Assembly: GCF_023614235.1 (NCBI RefSeq)
Contig: NZ_CP094264.1
Location: 4,464,001 to 4,528,000 of the forward strand
From: Streptomyces sp. MRC013
GTDB taxonomy: Bacteria; Actinomycetota; Actinomycetes; Streptomycetales; Streptomycetaceae
Length of the DNA stretch: 64,000 bases
Reading direction: 5' to 3'
Shown: positions 1 through 9,654 of the stretch, one piece after another
Layout of the letters: each line of letters starts with the position of its first letter
How positions within the stretch are numbered: the stretch's first letter is position 1
Program-made: the position numbers and the translations under genes
The notes under the pieces: generated by a model
Told to the model about the DNA's origin: nothing
The model's input: only the letters and a program-made list of their open reading frames with translations
Database searches by the model: none

Positions 1-124
1 AGAGTCACCGTCAACCCCCTTATCCGGGCGGTGGATCCCGATACCGGGATACACGGCTGCAAGGCGGGGACGATAAGGTTAACGTTGGCCCGGGCCGGGT
101 GCCCTCGTACGGGTGGGGAGTGTC

Positions 125-388
125 ATGGAACAGATAACGATGCGCAGCAGGCCGCGCGTGCCTGCCATCACCTGCGGCGGCGGCGCGACCGGTTCGCGCC
201 TCGACCGCCACCTGTCGGTGCTCGGCGGCCCCGCCGTCCCGCGGCGCGAGACCGCCGAGGCGACGTCCCTGATGCTGGAGCTGACCACGCGCGACGTCGC
301 GCGCAGGCACCGCAGCAAGAGCGCGCGCGTCTCGCTCCTCGCGCCGCTGAGCCGGCTGCGCCGCTCGCTCTTCGGCAACCACGGCTGA
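125..388 (+). CDS. Small basic protein of unknown function
   Basis: An 87-residue protein that I do not recognise. It is basic, has no signal peptide or membrane segment, and holds a single cysteine near residue 18; the C-terminal third is Arg/Ser-rich (ends RRSLFGNHG). The ATG at 125 is preferred over the in-frame GTG at 113 because GGGGAG lies four bases upstream of it. Codon use is typical of Streptomyces (G/C in third position), which is the main reason to believe it is a gene. It is transcribed towards the convergent AfsR-like gene. Function unknown. Confidence 0.55.
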   Translation: MEQITMRSRPRVPAITCGGGATGSRLDRHLSVLGGPAVPRRETAEATSLMLELTTRDVARRHRSKSARVSLLAPLSRLRRSLFGNHG

Positions 389-722
389 AGCGGCCCGGAG
401 CGGACGGGATTCGGCCCTCCGCCCGCCGACGTCCGCGTGGGGCGGCCCGGCCCGCCCGTCCCCGGCAGGACCGCACCCCGCCCACCGGCACCGGCCGCCA
501 CCCGCCCCGCGCGTCCGCGCGCGGTCCCCGCAGCGCCGCGCCCGTGAGCCCGGCCGGCACCGCCGCCCGTCGACCGGTTCCGTCCGCCTGCCCGGCGCGC
601 CCGGCGAGTGCCCGGTGGACACCCGGCCACTGGGACCTCCCGCCCGTCGCGTCCGCCCGGGGACGAGCGGGGCGTGCGGGACCCGCCCGGCGGACCCGCC
701 GCCCCCGCGGGCGCCGACGCGG
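389..722. other. GC-rich gap, nothing recognised
   Basis: This 334-base stretch separates two convergent genes. It is extremely GC-rich and stop-poor on both strands, so long open frames here carry no weight. I see no family motif, clear terminator hairpin or repeat. Confidence 0.5.
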
Positions 723-3707
723 TCAGCCCTGGAGCACCCGCCCGTCCTCCTGCTGCGCCTGCCCCCGGTAGTCCTCGGCGGCCTCGGCGTCACCGAGCTC
801 TTCGGCGATCTCGGCGAGCTGCCACAGCACCTGGGCGGTGTGGACCCGCAGGTGGTGCCGGCGGGCGAGGACCAGGGCGTGCCGGAGGTGCTCGCGGGCC
901 TCGGCCAGGTGGCCGGTGCGGCGCAGCTCCCGGCCGTGGACGCCGGCCATCCAGGCGCGCCACAGCTGGTACTGGTCGGCCGGTGCCAGCGCGAGGGAGC
1001 GGGCGAAGTGGTCGGAGGCGTCCTCCAGCCGGTGCTCCGCCAGGGCGAGTCGGGCCTGCCGGTAGTGCGCCAGCATGCCGGGAGGGCACACGCCCGCCCC
1101 GACCGCCGACGTGAGGGCGCGCACGTGCACGTGATCGGCCCGCTCCGGGCGGCCGAGGCGCGCCTGGGCGTTGCCGAGCATCATCAGGACCTGTGCGTTG
1201 GTGGCGTGCTGAGCGTGGTGCCGCAGGAGCGCGGCCGCCACGGCGAGGTGCCGGCCGCCCTGGGGCAGCCGACCGGTCTCGGCGTACAGCCGTCCCAGCG
1301 CGGCGTGCAGCCGGGCACGCGCCACGGGCACGGCGGAGCCCTCGGGCGGGGGGACGGCGGTGGCGGGCGGGGCCTCGACGGCCCGCAGGGCCCGTTCCAG
1401 CACCGGTGTCCAGCCGCCGTGCGGGCGCCACACGACGAGTGGCCACAGCAGTGCGGGCAGGAGCCAGGCCCGGTGGCCGTCCTCCGCGCCGGGGGGCGTG
1501 CCGGCCGCGGAGGCGAGGGCGAGGGCGGCGGCGGCGCGGAGGTTCTCGTGTTCGGTGCTGTACCAGTGGAGCGCCCGGGCGCTGTCGTCGAAGCGCGGGC
1601 CGTGCGGACCCGCGCCGTCGTGGACGGGCAGGGGGACCGGCGGATCACCGCTGGGGTCCACCACCGTCACCGCGTGCCGCAGGGTACGGGCGTAGTGGTC
1701 GAGCAGGCGGCGTCGTGCGGCGTCGGCTCCGGCGGTGTCGTGGCTCCCTGCATCGCGGGCGAAGAGGCGTACCAGGTCGTGCAGGACGTAACGGCCGGGC
1801 CGCTCCTCGTGGACCAGGTGGGCGGCGCCCAGCCGGTCCAGGCCCTCGCTCGCCTCCGGGCGGGGAAGGCCGACGAGGGCGGCGGCCGTCCAGTCGTCGA
1901 ACTCGCGGCCGGGGAAGCGGCCCAGGGCGTGGAACAGCGCGGCGTCCCGGGCCGTCAGCTGGGCGACGGAGACCCCGAGGGCCGCCGCCACCGACATGTC
2001 CTCGGCCCGCAGGAGGAGGAGGCGCTGCTGCTCGTTGGCGAGTTCGTCGGCCATGGCGCGCAGGGGCCAGGAGGGACGGGCCCGCAGGCGTGCCGCGGTG
2101 ATCCGCAGCGCGAGGGGCAGTCCGTCGCACAACCGGGCCAGGCGGTGGGCTTCGGCCTCCTCGTCCGCCACCCGGGCCTCGCCGAGGACGGCCCTCAGCA
2201 GCGCGACTCCCGTCCGGGCGGGGAACTCCCGCAGCACCAGGGACTCGGCGCCGTCGGTGACGACCAGTCCGTCGAGGCGGTTGCGGCTGGTCACCAGCGT
2301 CGTGCAGTGGCGGCCGCTGGGGAGCAGCGACCGCACCTGGGCGGAGTCGCGTGCGTTGTCCAGCACGACGAGCAGCCGGCGGTCCGCGACCCGTGAGCGG
2401 TACAGGGCCGCCGCGGCCTGGGAGGCGTCCGGTACGTGGGATGCCGGGACGCCCAGGGCCTGGAGGAACATGCGCAGCACCTGCATCTCGTCGGCTTCGC
2501 CGTTCGGGCTGAAGCCGCGCAGGTCGGCGAAGAGGCATCCGTCGGGATAGCGGGCGGTGTGCTGGTGCGCCCAGCGCAGTGCCAGCGACGTCTTGCCGAC
2601 GCCGGCCGGGCCGGTGATGAGGACGACGGGCGGCACGGAGGCGGCCGGGCCGTCCGCGGGGCCGGCCAGGGCGGCGAGGTGCCGCAGTTCCGGCGCGCGG
2701 CCGATGAACCCGGCCGGAGGCCGGGGCAGCAGGTCGGGCCTCCTCCGCGGGGCGGGGCCCACCTCGGGGGCGGGGGCCGGGCGCCGGGCCTCCGGGGGGT
2801 ACGGGCGCGCGGCGTCGGGGGCGGGCGCGGCCCACCCCTCGCCCGCCCTGCGGGGAGGGCCCAGAAGGCCGGCGTACACGCTGCTCAGGACGGGGCCGGG
2901 CTCGACGCCCAGATCCTCCTTGAGGAGCCGGCGGGTGCGATGGAACGCCTCGATGGCCGAGGACTGCTGCCCGCAGGCCGCCATGGCCTCCAGCAGTACG
3001 GCGAGGAGGGTCTCGCGCAGGGGGTGCGCGGCGGCCTCCGGGCGCAGCAGGACCACCGCCTCGGAGGCGTTCTGCGACCGCAGGAGCGCCGCCCCCAGGT
3101 TCTCGACGGCCGTCAGGCGCGCGTCCTCCAGGGACTGCGCCGCGGCGGTGAGCACGCCGGTGCGCGCGGTGCCGGCGAGCGCCGCTCCGTGCCACAGGCC
3201 GAGTGCGCGACGCAGCAGCGGAACGGCGGCGGCCGCCGCCGCCCCACGCGCCCGCGCGGTCAGGGCGGCGAACCGGTGGCTGTCGAGGTGCCCCTCCGGA
3301 GCCCGCAGCACATAGCCCCCGCCGAGGGTGGCCAGCTCGATCCCCCACGCGGGGGCGTCCGCCTCCGCCAGCTCGGCGCGGATCCGCGATATGTGCCCCT
3401 GCACGACGGTACGGCTGTGCCGCGGCGGCTCCTCGTCCCACAGGGCACTGGTCAGCAGGTCGGGGCTGACCGTCCGGTTGAGGTGGAGCAGGAGCGCGGC
3501 GAGCACGCTGGTCCGCTTCTCGGGACCGGTCAGCGCCCGGCCGCCGGCCGTCCGCAGCCCCACGGGGCCGAGCAGCGTGAACGTCGGGGCGGTGTCGTCG
3601 GTGGACGCACCCGGTGTGCGGTCCTCTCCGGAGGGGGGACCCGTCGGCCGGGTACCCACGCTCTCCGCGTCTGCGCTCGTCACGGCTACCGCCGCCTCCT
3701 CGTCCAT
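723..3707 (-). CDS. AfsR/SARP-family transcriptional regulator with NB-ARC and TPR domains
   Basis: About 994 residues with the three-part AfsR layout. Residues ~42-130 form an OmpR-like winged helix (starts TFTLLGPVGL), ~140-285 a bacterial transcriptional activation domain (ends in the LGVEPGP signature), then an NB-ARC ATPase with Walker A GPAGVGKTS near residue 365 and a Walker-B-like LLVVLDNA near 444. A TPR-like helical repeat region runs from about 650 to the end. Such proteins bind direct repeats at promoters and activate secondary metabolism or development, with nucleotide binding gating activity. Starts at ATG 3707 or an in-frame GTG 24 bases downstream are both possible; GAGGAGG lies before the GTG. 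It is divergent from the lipoprotein gene at 4207, a possible target. No biosynthetic cluster adjoins it, so it looks like a free-standing global-type regulator. Confidence 0.88.
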   Translation of the reverse strand: MDEEAAVAVTSADAESVGTRPTGPPSGEDRTPGASTDDTAPTFTLLGPVGLRTAGGRALTGPEKRTSVLAALLLHLNRTVSPDLLTSALWDEEPPRHSRTVVQGHISRIRAELAEADAPAWGIELATLGGGYVLRAPEGHLDSHRFAALTARARGAAAAAAVPLLRRALGLWHGAALAGTARTGVLTAAAQSLEDARLTAVENLGAALLRSQNASEAVVLLRPEAAAHPLRETLLAVLLEAMAACGQQSSAIEAFHRTRRLLKEDLGVEPGPVLSSVYAGLLGPPRRAGEGWAAPAPDAARPYPPEARRPAPAPEVGPAPRRRPDLLPRPPAGFIGRAPELRHLAALAGPADGPAASVPPVVLITGPAGVGKTSLALRWAHQHTARYPDGCLFADLRGFSPNGEADEMQVLRMFLQALGVPASHVPDASQAAAALYRSRVADRRLLVVLDNARDSAQVRSLLPSGRHCTTLVTSRNRLDGLVVTDGAESLVLREFPARTGVALLRAVLGEARVADEEAEAHRLARLCDGLPLALRITAARLRARPSWPLRAMADELANEQQRLLLLRAEDMSVAAALGVSVAQLTARDAALFHALGRFPGREFDDWTAAALVGLPRPEASEGLDRLGAAHLVHEERPGRYVLHDLVRLFARDAGSHDTAGADAARRRLLDHYARTLRHAVTVVDPSGDPPVPLPVHDGAGPHGPRFDDSARALHWYSTEHENLRAAAALALASAAGTPPGAEDGHRAWLLPALLWPLVVWRPHGGWTPVLERALRAVEAPPATAVPPPEGSAVPVARARLHAALGRLYAETGRLPQGGRHLAVAAALLRHHAQHATNAQVLMMLGNAQARLGRPERADHVHVRALTSAVGAGVCPPGMLAHYRQARLALAEHRLEDASDHFARSLALAPADQYQLWRAWMAGVHGRELRRTGHLAEAREHLRHALVLARRHHLRVHTAQVLWQLAEIAEELGDAEAAEDYRGQAQQEDGRVLQG

Positions 3708-4206
3708 TCCCCACCGGTCGCTGCCGGCGAGAGGTGACCATATGCGGTGGGCAGGTCCGCCCCCCGACCCGGAGCCCGGACCGGCGACCCCGCACTGCGC
3801 GGCCTCCGCCGCAGCGTCCCGCGCGGCGCCGGCGCGGCCCGGTAGCCGCGGCCCCCGGTGCACCGCTCCGGGCTCCCGGTGGCGCGGCGCCGTCCGCCGT
3901 CGCCGGATCGCCGTCGCGCCGGAGGAGCCGGACGACGCCGGTGACGCGGGGCCCCGCTCCGGCCGCCCGCGCGGGGCCGCGTTCCCGGGCCGGAGGGCTC
4001 GGGCGGCCGGCCGGCTGAGCGGCCACGCCGACGGGGCGGCCGCGGGGCGGAGCCGTACCGGCGCCCCTTCGGGCACGGCCGCGCCGGCACCGCGCGGGGC
4101 GTGGCAGCGAGATGTTACCGAGGCGTTAGCGCGGGCGTCGAGAGTGGCCCGAGAAATCCGCTCCCGGAACCAGCGGGGGCCGCTCCACCTGCGAAAGGCA
4201 CGACAC
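3708..4206. promoter_or_regulatory. Divergent intergenic region between AfsR-like regulator and lipoprotein
   Basis: About 500 bases between two divergent start codons. The part from 4100 to 4206 is less GC-rich than the rest and is the likely lipoprotein promoter region; GAAAGG just before 4207 is a serviceable ribosome site. The remaining ~390 bases are GC-rich with no gene I can support. I could not identify SARP heptamer repeats by eye. Confidence 0.35.
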
Positions 4207-4893
4207 ATGTCCGGCAAGCACACCCGCAAGGCAGTCATCACGGCAATGGGCCTCGCGGCCGTGTTGTCACTCACCGCGTGCAACGGGGACGAGTACGGCG
4301 GTGCCGACACGCCGGACGCGTCCTCGGCCTCCGTCGGCGGTGCGGCCGGCTCCGCCTCCTCCGGTTCGAGCGGCGGCTCCTCCGGTTCGAACGCGTCCGG
4401 CTCCGGCGGCTCCTCCGGAAGCTCCTCCGGCGGTTCCTCCACCTCCTCCGGCGGAGAGGGCGGCGGCTCCGACGCGGGCAGCGCGACGGACATCTGCCGT
4501 ACCGGCCGGATGCAGATCGACGCCGTCGACAACTCCACCGACGGCAAGGAGGGCGTCGTCACCGTCAGCCTCAAGAACACCGGGTCCGGCCCCTGCAGGA
4601 TCAAGGGCTACGCCGGCGTCGACCTGAAGACGGGCGACGGGGACACCGTGTCCCTGGACCGCAACGGCGACGCGGCTCCCTCGAACGTCCTCGCCGGCGG
4701 CGAGACCGCCGCGTTCAACATCTACTACCCGAAGAACGACTCCGGCGGCACCGGCGTCCGCCCCACCACGATCGTGGTCACGGCACCCGACGACACCGCC
4801 CAGGCCACCGTCGCCTGGCCCGGGGGATCGATTCCCGTCACCGGGGACTCGGGCGGCGGCCTGGAGATCAGCCCCGTCGCCAAGGTCGGCTGA
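4207..4893 (+). CDS. DUF4232-type lipoprotein with long Ser/Gly linker
   Basis: A 228-residue exported lipoprotein. Residues 1-22 form a signal peptide (basic MSGKHTRK, hydrophobic core) ending in lipobox LTAC, so the mature protein is lipidated on cysteine. A flexible Ser/Gly-rich stretch of about 65 residues follows, then a beta-rich domain from ~95 to the end with two cysteines (DICRTG and GPCRIKG) spaced as in DUF4232 domains, which are common in Streptomyces cell-envelope proteins and have no known activity. The linker would hold the domain away from the membrane within the wall. The ATG at 4207 is chosen because the signal peptide begins there. Confidence 0.85.
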   Translation: MSGKHTRKAVITAMGLAAVLSLTACNGDEYGGADTPDASSASVGGAAGSASSGSSGGSSGSNASGSGGSSGSSSGGSSTSSGGEGGGSDAGSATDICRTGRMQIDAVDNSTDGKEGVVTVSLKNTGSGPCRIKGYAGVDLKTGDGDTVSLDRNGDAAPSNVLAGGETAAFNIYYPKNDSGGTGVRPTTIVVTAPDDTAQATVAWPGGSIPVTGDSGGGLEISPVAKVG

Positions 4894-5633
4894 CCCCGGG
4901 GCCGGCGCGGGGCGCCGGGTGGGACCGGGGAGGGGACGCCCGTGCCCGTACGGAGGGCCCGGTGCGCCGGGGGCGCGGCACCGGCTCGCCGTCCCGCCGG
5001 CCGTGACGGCCGCCTCCGCCCCGCCGCCCCGGTCCGCGGCCGCCGCCGGCGCACTCGCGGCGGCGCTCCCGCCCGCCGGGACCGTACGCCCGCGGCGCCG
5101 CCCGCGCCGTGGTGACGGGCGGTCACCTCACGGCGGGCGCGGGACGCCTTCCCCGCGCCCCACCCGGCCCGGCCGGGGGCGCCGGAGGGGCCTTCTCGGC
5201 GTCCGGCGCCCCCGGCCGGGCCGGTGCGCGTGCCGTGATGCCGCCGCGCGGCCGTCCCGACGGCCCCGGGCACCGGGACCGGCGCTCCCGGGTCGCCCCG
5301 CGTCCCCTCCCGTCCGCCGGCCGGTCGCCGCCCCGGCGGTGCCGGCCTTCGCCCGCCGACCACCCGTGCCCGCCGGGCGGCCGGTGCGGCCCGGACGAGG
5401 GCGGGCACCGGCCGCGCCGCCCCGGCGCGGTCCCGGCCTCCCCACCGGCGAACGGCGGATCCCACGCGACGGAAGGGCCCGTCCTCGGGAACGCCCCCGG
5501 CGGCGTCCGCCCACCCGGCGCCTCCCGCCGCCCGGCGCTCCGGCCGATCGCGCACGCGCCGGCCGCGGCACCGACGGCGGGGCTGCCGGCGATCGCCACC
5601 CCGGCCGCGGACGCCCGCCCGTCCCGCCCCGCC
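4894..5633. other. 740-base GC-rich gap, no supportable gene
   Basis: A long stretch between the lipoprotein and the GntR gene, which converge on it. All frames are open for long distances because stop codons are almost absent, but the translations are Arg/Pro/Gly/Ala mixtures without any motif. It may be a degraded gene, as seen at 15914-16373, but no family signature survives. Confidence 0.45.
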
Positions 5634-6383
5634 TCAGTCCGCCTCGACGGTGACCGTGAAGGAGAACCGGTCCCCGCGGTAGCGGATGCGGGCCACGTCC
5701 GCCACGCGGCCGTCCTCGTCGTACGTCACGCCCGTGTAGTGGAGGATCGGCGACAGCAGCGGCACGTCCAGCAGCTCCGCCGTCGCCGGGTCGGCGAGCC
5801 GCGCCTCGACCGTGTCGGTGATCCGGCTGATGCGCACCCCCACCGTGTCCCGCAGCACCTTCGTCATCGGCCAGCGTTCCAGGTCCGCCACGTCGATCCG
5901 GTCCGCCAGCTCCGGACGGACGGCGTTCTCCGCCCAGTTCGTCGGCTCGCCCGTCTCCACGTCCCGGCGGAGCCGCCGGTACGTGACGACCTCCGCCACG
6001 TCCGGGAAGTACTCCGCCAGCTCGCCGGGCACCCCCGCCGCCCCGTGCCCGAGGACCGTGGTCCGCTCGCCGGACTGCTGCGCCACGATCGCGTCGATCG
6101 AGCCGAGCACCCGGCGCGGGGCGCTGCGCCGGGCGCCCGGCTCGATGAAGGTGCCGCGCCGCCGGTGCCTGCTGATCAGGCCCTCCTGCTCCAGCTCCCG
6201 GAGCGCCTGGCGCATGGTCAGCACGCTCACCCCGTAGTGCGCGGCGAGCTGCTCCTCGGTGGGCAGCCGCAGCGGCGCGTCCGGGGAGCGCCCCAGTATC
6301 GAGGCGCGCAGGGACTGGGACACCTGGTACCAGAGCGGCAGCTTCCGGTTCAGGGCCAGGGAGTCGGGGGCGAAGGCGGACAC
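5634..6383 (-). CDS. GntR-family regulator (HutC/UTRA subfamily)
   Basis: 249 residues: an N-terminal GntR winged helix at ~15-80 (LPTEEQLAAHYGVS, then LREL.QEGLI and the wing RRRGTFI) and a C-terminal UTRA ligand-binding domain at ~95-245. UTRA proteins sense small metabolites and release the operator on binding. It lies 48 bases downstream of hmgA on the same strand, so both are probably co-transcribed. An inverted repeat at 7798-7821 before hmgA is a good candidate operator. The likely ligand is a tyrosine-catabolism intermediate; this is inferred from context only. Confidence 0.9.
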   Translation of the reverse strand: MSAFAPDSLALNRKLPLWYQVSQSLRASILGRSPDAPLRLPTEEQLAAHYGVSVLTMRQALRELEQEGLISRHRRRGTFIEPGARRSAPRRVLGSIDAIVAQQSGERTTVLGHGAAGVPGELAEYFPDVAEVVTYRRLRRDVETGEPTNWAENAVRPELADRIDVADLERWPMTKVLRDTVGVRISRITDTVEARLADPATAELLDVPLLSPILHYTGVTYDEDGRVADVARIRYRGDRFSFTVTVEAD

Positions 6384-6431
6384 GGCGTCTCCGTACTGCT
6401 GCGTGCGGCGTGGAGCCCCGGCGAGGGCGTC

Positions 6432-7766
6432 CTACGGGCGGAAGTGGCGCTCGAGACCCTGCCACACGTCGTCGTAGCCCCGCTGCAGGTGGTCCGCCTC
6501 CGCCGCCTGGGCGGTGGTCGCGATCGGCCAGCGGGTCTCGAACATGAAGGCCAGCCCGTCGTCGATCTTCTGCGGCCTCAGCTCGGCGGCGCTGGCCCTG
6601 TCGAACGTCTCCCGGTCGGGGCCGTGGGCGGACATCATGGTGTGCAGCGAGCCGCCGCCGGGCACGAAGCCCTCCGCCTTCGCGTCGTACGCGCCCTCGA
6701 CGAGGCCCATGTACTCGCTCATCACGTTCCGGTGGAAGTACGGCGGCCGGAAGGTGTCCTCGCCCACCAGCCAGCGCGGGGCGAACACCACGAAGTCCAC
6801 GCCGGCGAGCCCCGGCGTGTCGGTCGGCGAGGTCAGCACCGTGAAGATCGACGGGTCGGGGTGGTCGTAGCTGATCGTCCCGATGACGTTGAAGGTCCGC
6901 AGGTCGTAGACGTACGGGAGGTAGTTGCCGTGCCAGGCGACGACGTCCAGCGGGGAGTGGCCGTACTCGGCCCGCCACAGGTTCCCGCAGTACTTGTTGA
7001 CGACCTCGACGGGGCCCTCCACGTCCTCGTACGCGGCGACCGGCGCCCGGAAGTCGCGCGGGTTGGCCAGGCCGTTGGCGCCGATCGGGCCGAGGTCCGG
7101 GAGCTGGAACGGCTGCCCGTAGTTCTCGCACACGTACCCGCGGGCCGTCCCGTCCACCAGCTCCACGCGGAAGCGGACGCCGCGCGGCACCAGCGCCACC
7201 TCGCCGGGGCCCACGGCGAGCAGGCCCAGCTCGGTGCGGAGCAGCAGCCCGCCGCGCTCCGGGACGATCAGCAGCTCGCCGTCCGCGTCGCTGAAGACCC
7301 GCTCCATGGAGGCGTTCGCGTGGTACAGGTGCACGGCCATGCCGGTGCGCTGCGCCACGTCGCCGTTGCCGCCGAGCGTCCACAGGCCGGCCAGCCAGTC
7401 CGTCCCGGGCGCGGGGTCCGGGAGGGGGTTCCAGCGCAGCCGGTTCGGGTCCGGGACGGTCTCGGTGAAGGGCGCCGAGCGCAGCGCGCCGTTGTCGGCG
7501 CGGGTGAACGGCGGGTGCGCCGCCGAGGGGCGGACGCGGTACAGCCACGAGCGGCGGTTGCGGGCCCGCGGCTCGGTGAAGGCGCTGCCGCTCAGCTGTT
7601 CCGCGTACAGCCCGAGCGGCGCCCGCTGCGGGGAGTTGCGGCCCAGCGGGAGGGCGCCGGGAACGGCCTCCGACTGGTGCTCGTTGCCGAAGCCGGAGAG
7701 GTACTCCAGGCCCTCGGCGGTCTTCCTCGTCTGCTCGTCCGCCTGCGCGGCGCCACCCATGTTCAT
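6432..7766 (-). CDS. hmgA: Homogentisate 1,2-dioxygenase
   Basis: 444 residues, the normal length for this non-haem iron enzyme, which opens the ring of homogentisate to maleylacetoacetate in tyrosine and phenylalanine breakdown. Family landmarks are the N-terminal [13 protein letters not shown], the cupin core with [10 protein letters not shown] and GYVCENYG, and the C-terminal iron-site region ([12 protein letters not shown], then MSAHGPD). An ATG at 7766 is preceded by CAGGAG at good spacing; that site is duplicated in a short GCAGCAGGA tandem repeat. The downstream neighbour is a GntR regulator. No fumarylacetoacetase or 4-hydroxyphenylpyruvate dioxygenase gene is in the window. Confidence 0.97.
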   Translation of the reverse strand: MNMGGAAQADEQTRKTAEGLEYLSGFGNEHQSEAVPGALPLGRNSPQRAPLGLYAEQLSGSAFTEPRARNRRSWLYRVRPSAAHPPFTRADNGALRSAPFTETVPDPNRLRWNPLPDPAPGTDWLAGLWTLGGNGDVAQRTGMAVHLYHANASMERVFSDADGELLIVPERGGLLLRTELGLLAVGPGEVALVPRGVRFRVELVDGTARGYVCENYGQPFQLPDLGPIGANGLANPRDFRAPVAAYEDVEGPVEVVNKYCGNLWRAEYGHSPLDVVAWHGNYLPYVYDLRTFNVIGTISYDHPDPSIFTVLTSPTDTPGLAGVDFVVFAPRWLVGEDTFRPPYFHRNVMSEYMGLVEGAYDAKAEGFVPGGGSLHTMMSAHGPDRETFDRASAAELRPQKIDDGLAFMFETRWPIATTAQAAEADHLQRGYDDVWQGLERHFRP

Positions 7767-7797
7767 CGCGTGCTCCTGCTGCTCCTGCTGCTCATGG

Positions 7798-7821
7798 AAT
7801 CCTATGGAAGACCGTAGGATT
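7798..7821. promoter_or_regulatory. Inverted repeat upstream of hmgA, candidate GntR operator
   Basis: AATCCTA at 7798-7804 and TAGGATT at 7815-7821 are a perfect 7-base inverted repeat with a 10-base centre, 32 bases before the hmgA start codon. Spacing and symmetry suit a dimeric winged-helix regulator, and the GntR gene lies directly downstream of hmgA. Confidence 0.55.
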
Positions 7822-8039
7822 TCAGGCCGCCCGCGTCAACGGGGCGGTCCGCCGAAGCTCCGGGCCGCCCCGCCGCGGGCCCGCCCCCGGGCGGCCGCGC
7901 GGGGCGGCCGTCCGCCGCCGCGGAGGGCCGACCGGGCGAACCGGCGGCGGCGCGCCGTACACGCTGCGGGCCCCGGGGGAATGTGACGGATAGTCGGATT
8001 ATCGGTTGATCCGTACGACTCCTCCCGGAGGAACCCGTC

Positions 8040-8714
8040 ATGACCGCAGCTCGACCCCTCCTGCGCACCGCCGTCGCCGGACTCGCCGTCGCCGGACTCG
8101 CCGTGGCCGGCGCGCCCGCCGCCGTCGCCCAGACCGGTGAGAGCGGCGACATCAAGGTCCACGACACCGACACACCACCGCTCGACCAGCGCAGCGAGTC
8201 CAAGGTGTGCCGTTTCTACCTCGCCGCCTTCAACTTCGCGGGGCTGCAGCAGATCACCTACACCCTCACCCCGGAGCCGCTGGAGGCCGGGGACCCCACC
8301 CTCCAGGGGGCGATCACGCTCACCGCGACCGGGACCGGGCAGACCACCGAGCTGACGCTGCCGGACGGCCAGTACCGCCTCACCTGGACCCTCCCCGGCG
8401 CCGCCGGCCCCAAGCTGAAGACCTTCCGCGTCGACTGCCCCGACAAGGAGCACGGCAAGGACGGCAAGAAGGACGCCAAGGACAAGGACGGCAAGGAGGC
8501 CAAGGAGGGGGGCCACGAAGGCGGCGGAGGCAACGGCGACGACCGGGTCCACAAGGAACCGCGCGGCGGTGTGGGCGCGGGCGGCGGCGGCATGGCCGGC
8601 ACGGCCGACGACACGTCGGCGCTGGGCGCCGGAGCGGCGCTCGCGACCGGCCTGGCGGCGACCGCCGGGCTGATCCTCGTCCGTCGCCGCCGCCGCGCCG
8701 ATGGCGCCGCGTAG
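8040..8714 (+). CDS. Secreted, C-terminally membrane-anchored protein paired with a sortase
   Basis: 224 residues: signal peptide (~1-30, repeated VAGLA units), an extracellular domain to about 140 with cysteines at CRFYL and DCPD, a Lys/Asp/Gly-rich hydrophilic stretch (~140-185), then a hydrophobic segment near the C-terminus followed by RRRRR. This is the layout of a sortase substrate, yet no clear LPXTG or LAXTG motif is visible; a candidate region is MAGTADDTS just before the hydrophobic segment. It overlaps the downstream sortase gene by 14 bases, so the two are translationally coupled. GGAGG lies upstream of the ATG. Function unknown; the pairing suggests the sortase attaches or processes it. 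Confidence 0.8.
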   Translation: MTAARPLLRTAVAGLAVAGLAVAGAPAAVAQTGESGDIKVHDTDTPPLDQRSESKVCRFYLAAFNFAGLQQITYTLTPEPLEAGDPTLQGAITLTATGTGQTTELTLPDGQYRLTWTLPGAAGPKLKTFRVDCPDKEHGKDGKKDAKDKDGKEAKEGGHEGGGGNGDDRVHKEPRGGVGAGGGGMAGTADDTSALGAGAALATGLAATAGLILVRRRRRADGAA

Positions 8715-9521
8715 GCCCCGGTACTCACGGTTCACCCGCCGGCAGCGACGCCTCCTGCGCCTCACCAGGACGGTGGCGGCGGTGCTGGTCCTCGGCGGGG
8801 CCTGGTGGGCCCGGGACGACGAGCCGTCCGTGCCCTCCCCGGCGGCGGTGGCGGCGCCGCCGGGGCCCGCGGCCGCGCCGCCGCCCACCGCCGAGTCGAA
8901 GGCCGGGCGGCCGGCCGGCCCGCCGGCGCCGCGGGGCGCCGAACCGCGGGCGCGGCGGGGAGCGGGGCCGCCGGCGGGCCGGGGGGCCGGGCGGCCACGG
9001 CCCGGGGCGCCGAAACCGCCGGCGAAACCGCCTCCCGCCCCGCTTCCCCCTCGCCCGCCGAGCGGATCGCCGTCCCGGCCATCACCATCGAGGCCCCGGT
9101 GATGCGCCTGGGCCTGGACCGGGCGGGACGGCTGAACTCCCCGCCCGTCGACCGGCCCAAGCTGGCCGGCTGGTACGAGGGCGGCGCCGCGCCCGGCGAG
9201 AAGGGCACCGCGATCGTGGTCGGCCACCGCGACACCCGCACCGGTCCGGCCGTCTTCCTGAACCTCGACTCGCTCAAGCCCGGCAACACCGTCCGGGTCA
9301 CCCGCGAGGACGGGATCACCGCCGTGTTCACGGTCGACCGCGTGCGCACCTACGACAAGGCGGACTTCCCCGACCGGGAGGTGTACGGGCCGGCGAACCG
9401 CCCGGAGCTGCGCCTGCTCACCTGCGGAGGGGCCTTCCACCCCCGCGAGGGGTACGCGGCCAACGTCGTGGTCTTCGCCCACCTCACCGACACGGTCCGC
9501 ACCGGCGCCCGCAGGGTGTGA
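8701..9521 (+). CDS. Class E/F-type sortase, frameshifted in this sequence
   Basis: A membrane-anchored transpeptidase. The N-terminal part (basic tail, transmembrane helix ~20-38, then a Pro/Ala-rich linker) is in the frame of ATG 8701, and the catalytic beta-barrel (starts RIAVPAITIEAPV) is in another frame. One missing base, most simply in the six-G run at 8981-8986, joins them into a 273-residue protein of normal layout. Catalytic histidine is in VVGHRDT and catalytic cysteine in LLTCGG. The third catalytic residue, arginine, is not obvious in the closing strand (YAANVVVFA). The start codon lies inside the end of the preceding gene, its likely substrate. The shift is most likely a consensus error. 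Confidence 0.8.
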
Positions 9522-9525
9522 CACG

Positions 9526-9554
9526 GCGGGCCCGTGCCCCCGGCGCGGGCCCGC
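9526..9554 (+). terminator. Hairpin after the sortase gene
   Basis: GCGGGCCCG (9526-9534) pairs perfectly with CGGGCCCGC (9546-9554) five bases after the sortase stop codon. There is no T-tract, as is usual in Streptomyces. Confidence 0.5.
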
Positions 9555-9654
9555 GCGGCGTTTCCCCCGGGGAGGCCCGCCCCGGGGGGACGCTCCCCCC
9601 GCCACGGTGGCCGCGGTACGGCCCGTGGACACCGGACCGGCAGAGGAGACCCGC

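Noticed and set aside
1789..1791. A TTA triplet on the minus strand in the AfsR-like gene, suggesting bldA control
   Set aside because: It is out of frame with the codons of the gene (the codon reads CGT TAC).
723..4604. 1,293-residue minus-strand frame running beyond the AfsR-like start
   Set aside because: The first ~300 codons are Pro/Arg/Ala-rich, overlap the lipoprotein gene and lack any domain; the SARP domain begins ~40 residues after ATG 3707.
4894..5633. Open frames in all directions between lipoprotein and GntR gene
   Set aside because: No motif, no ribosome site and composition of random GC-rich DNA.
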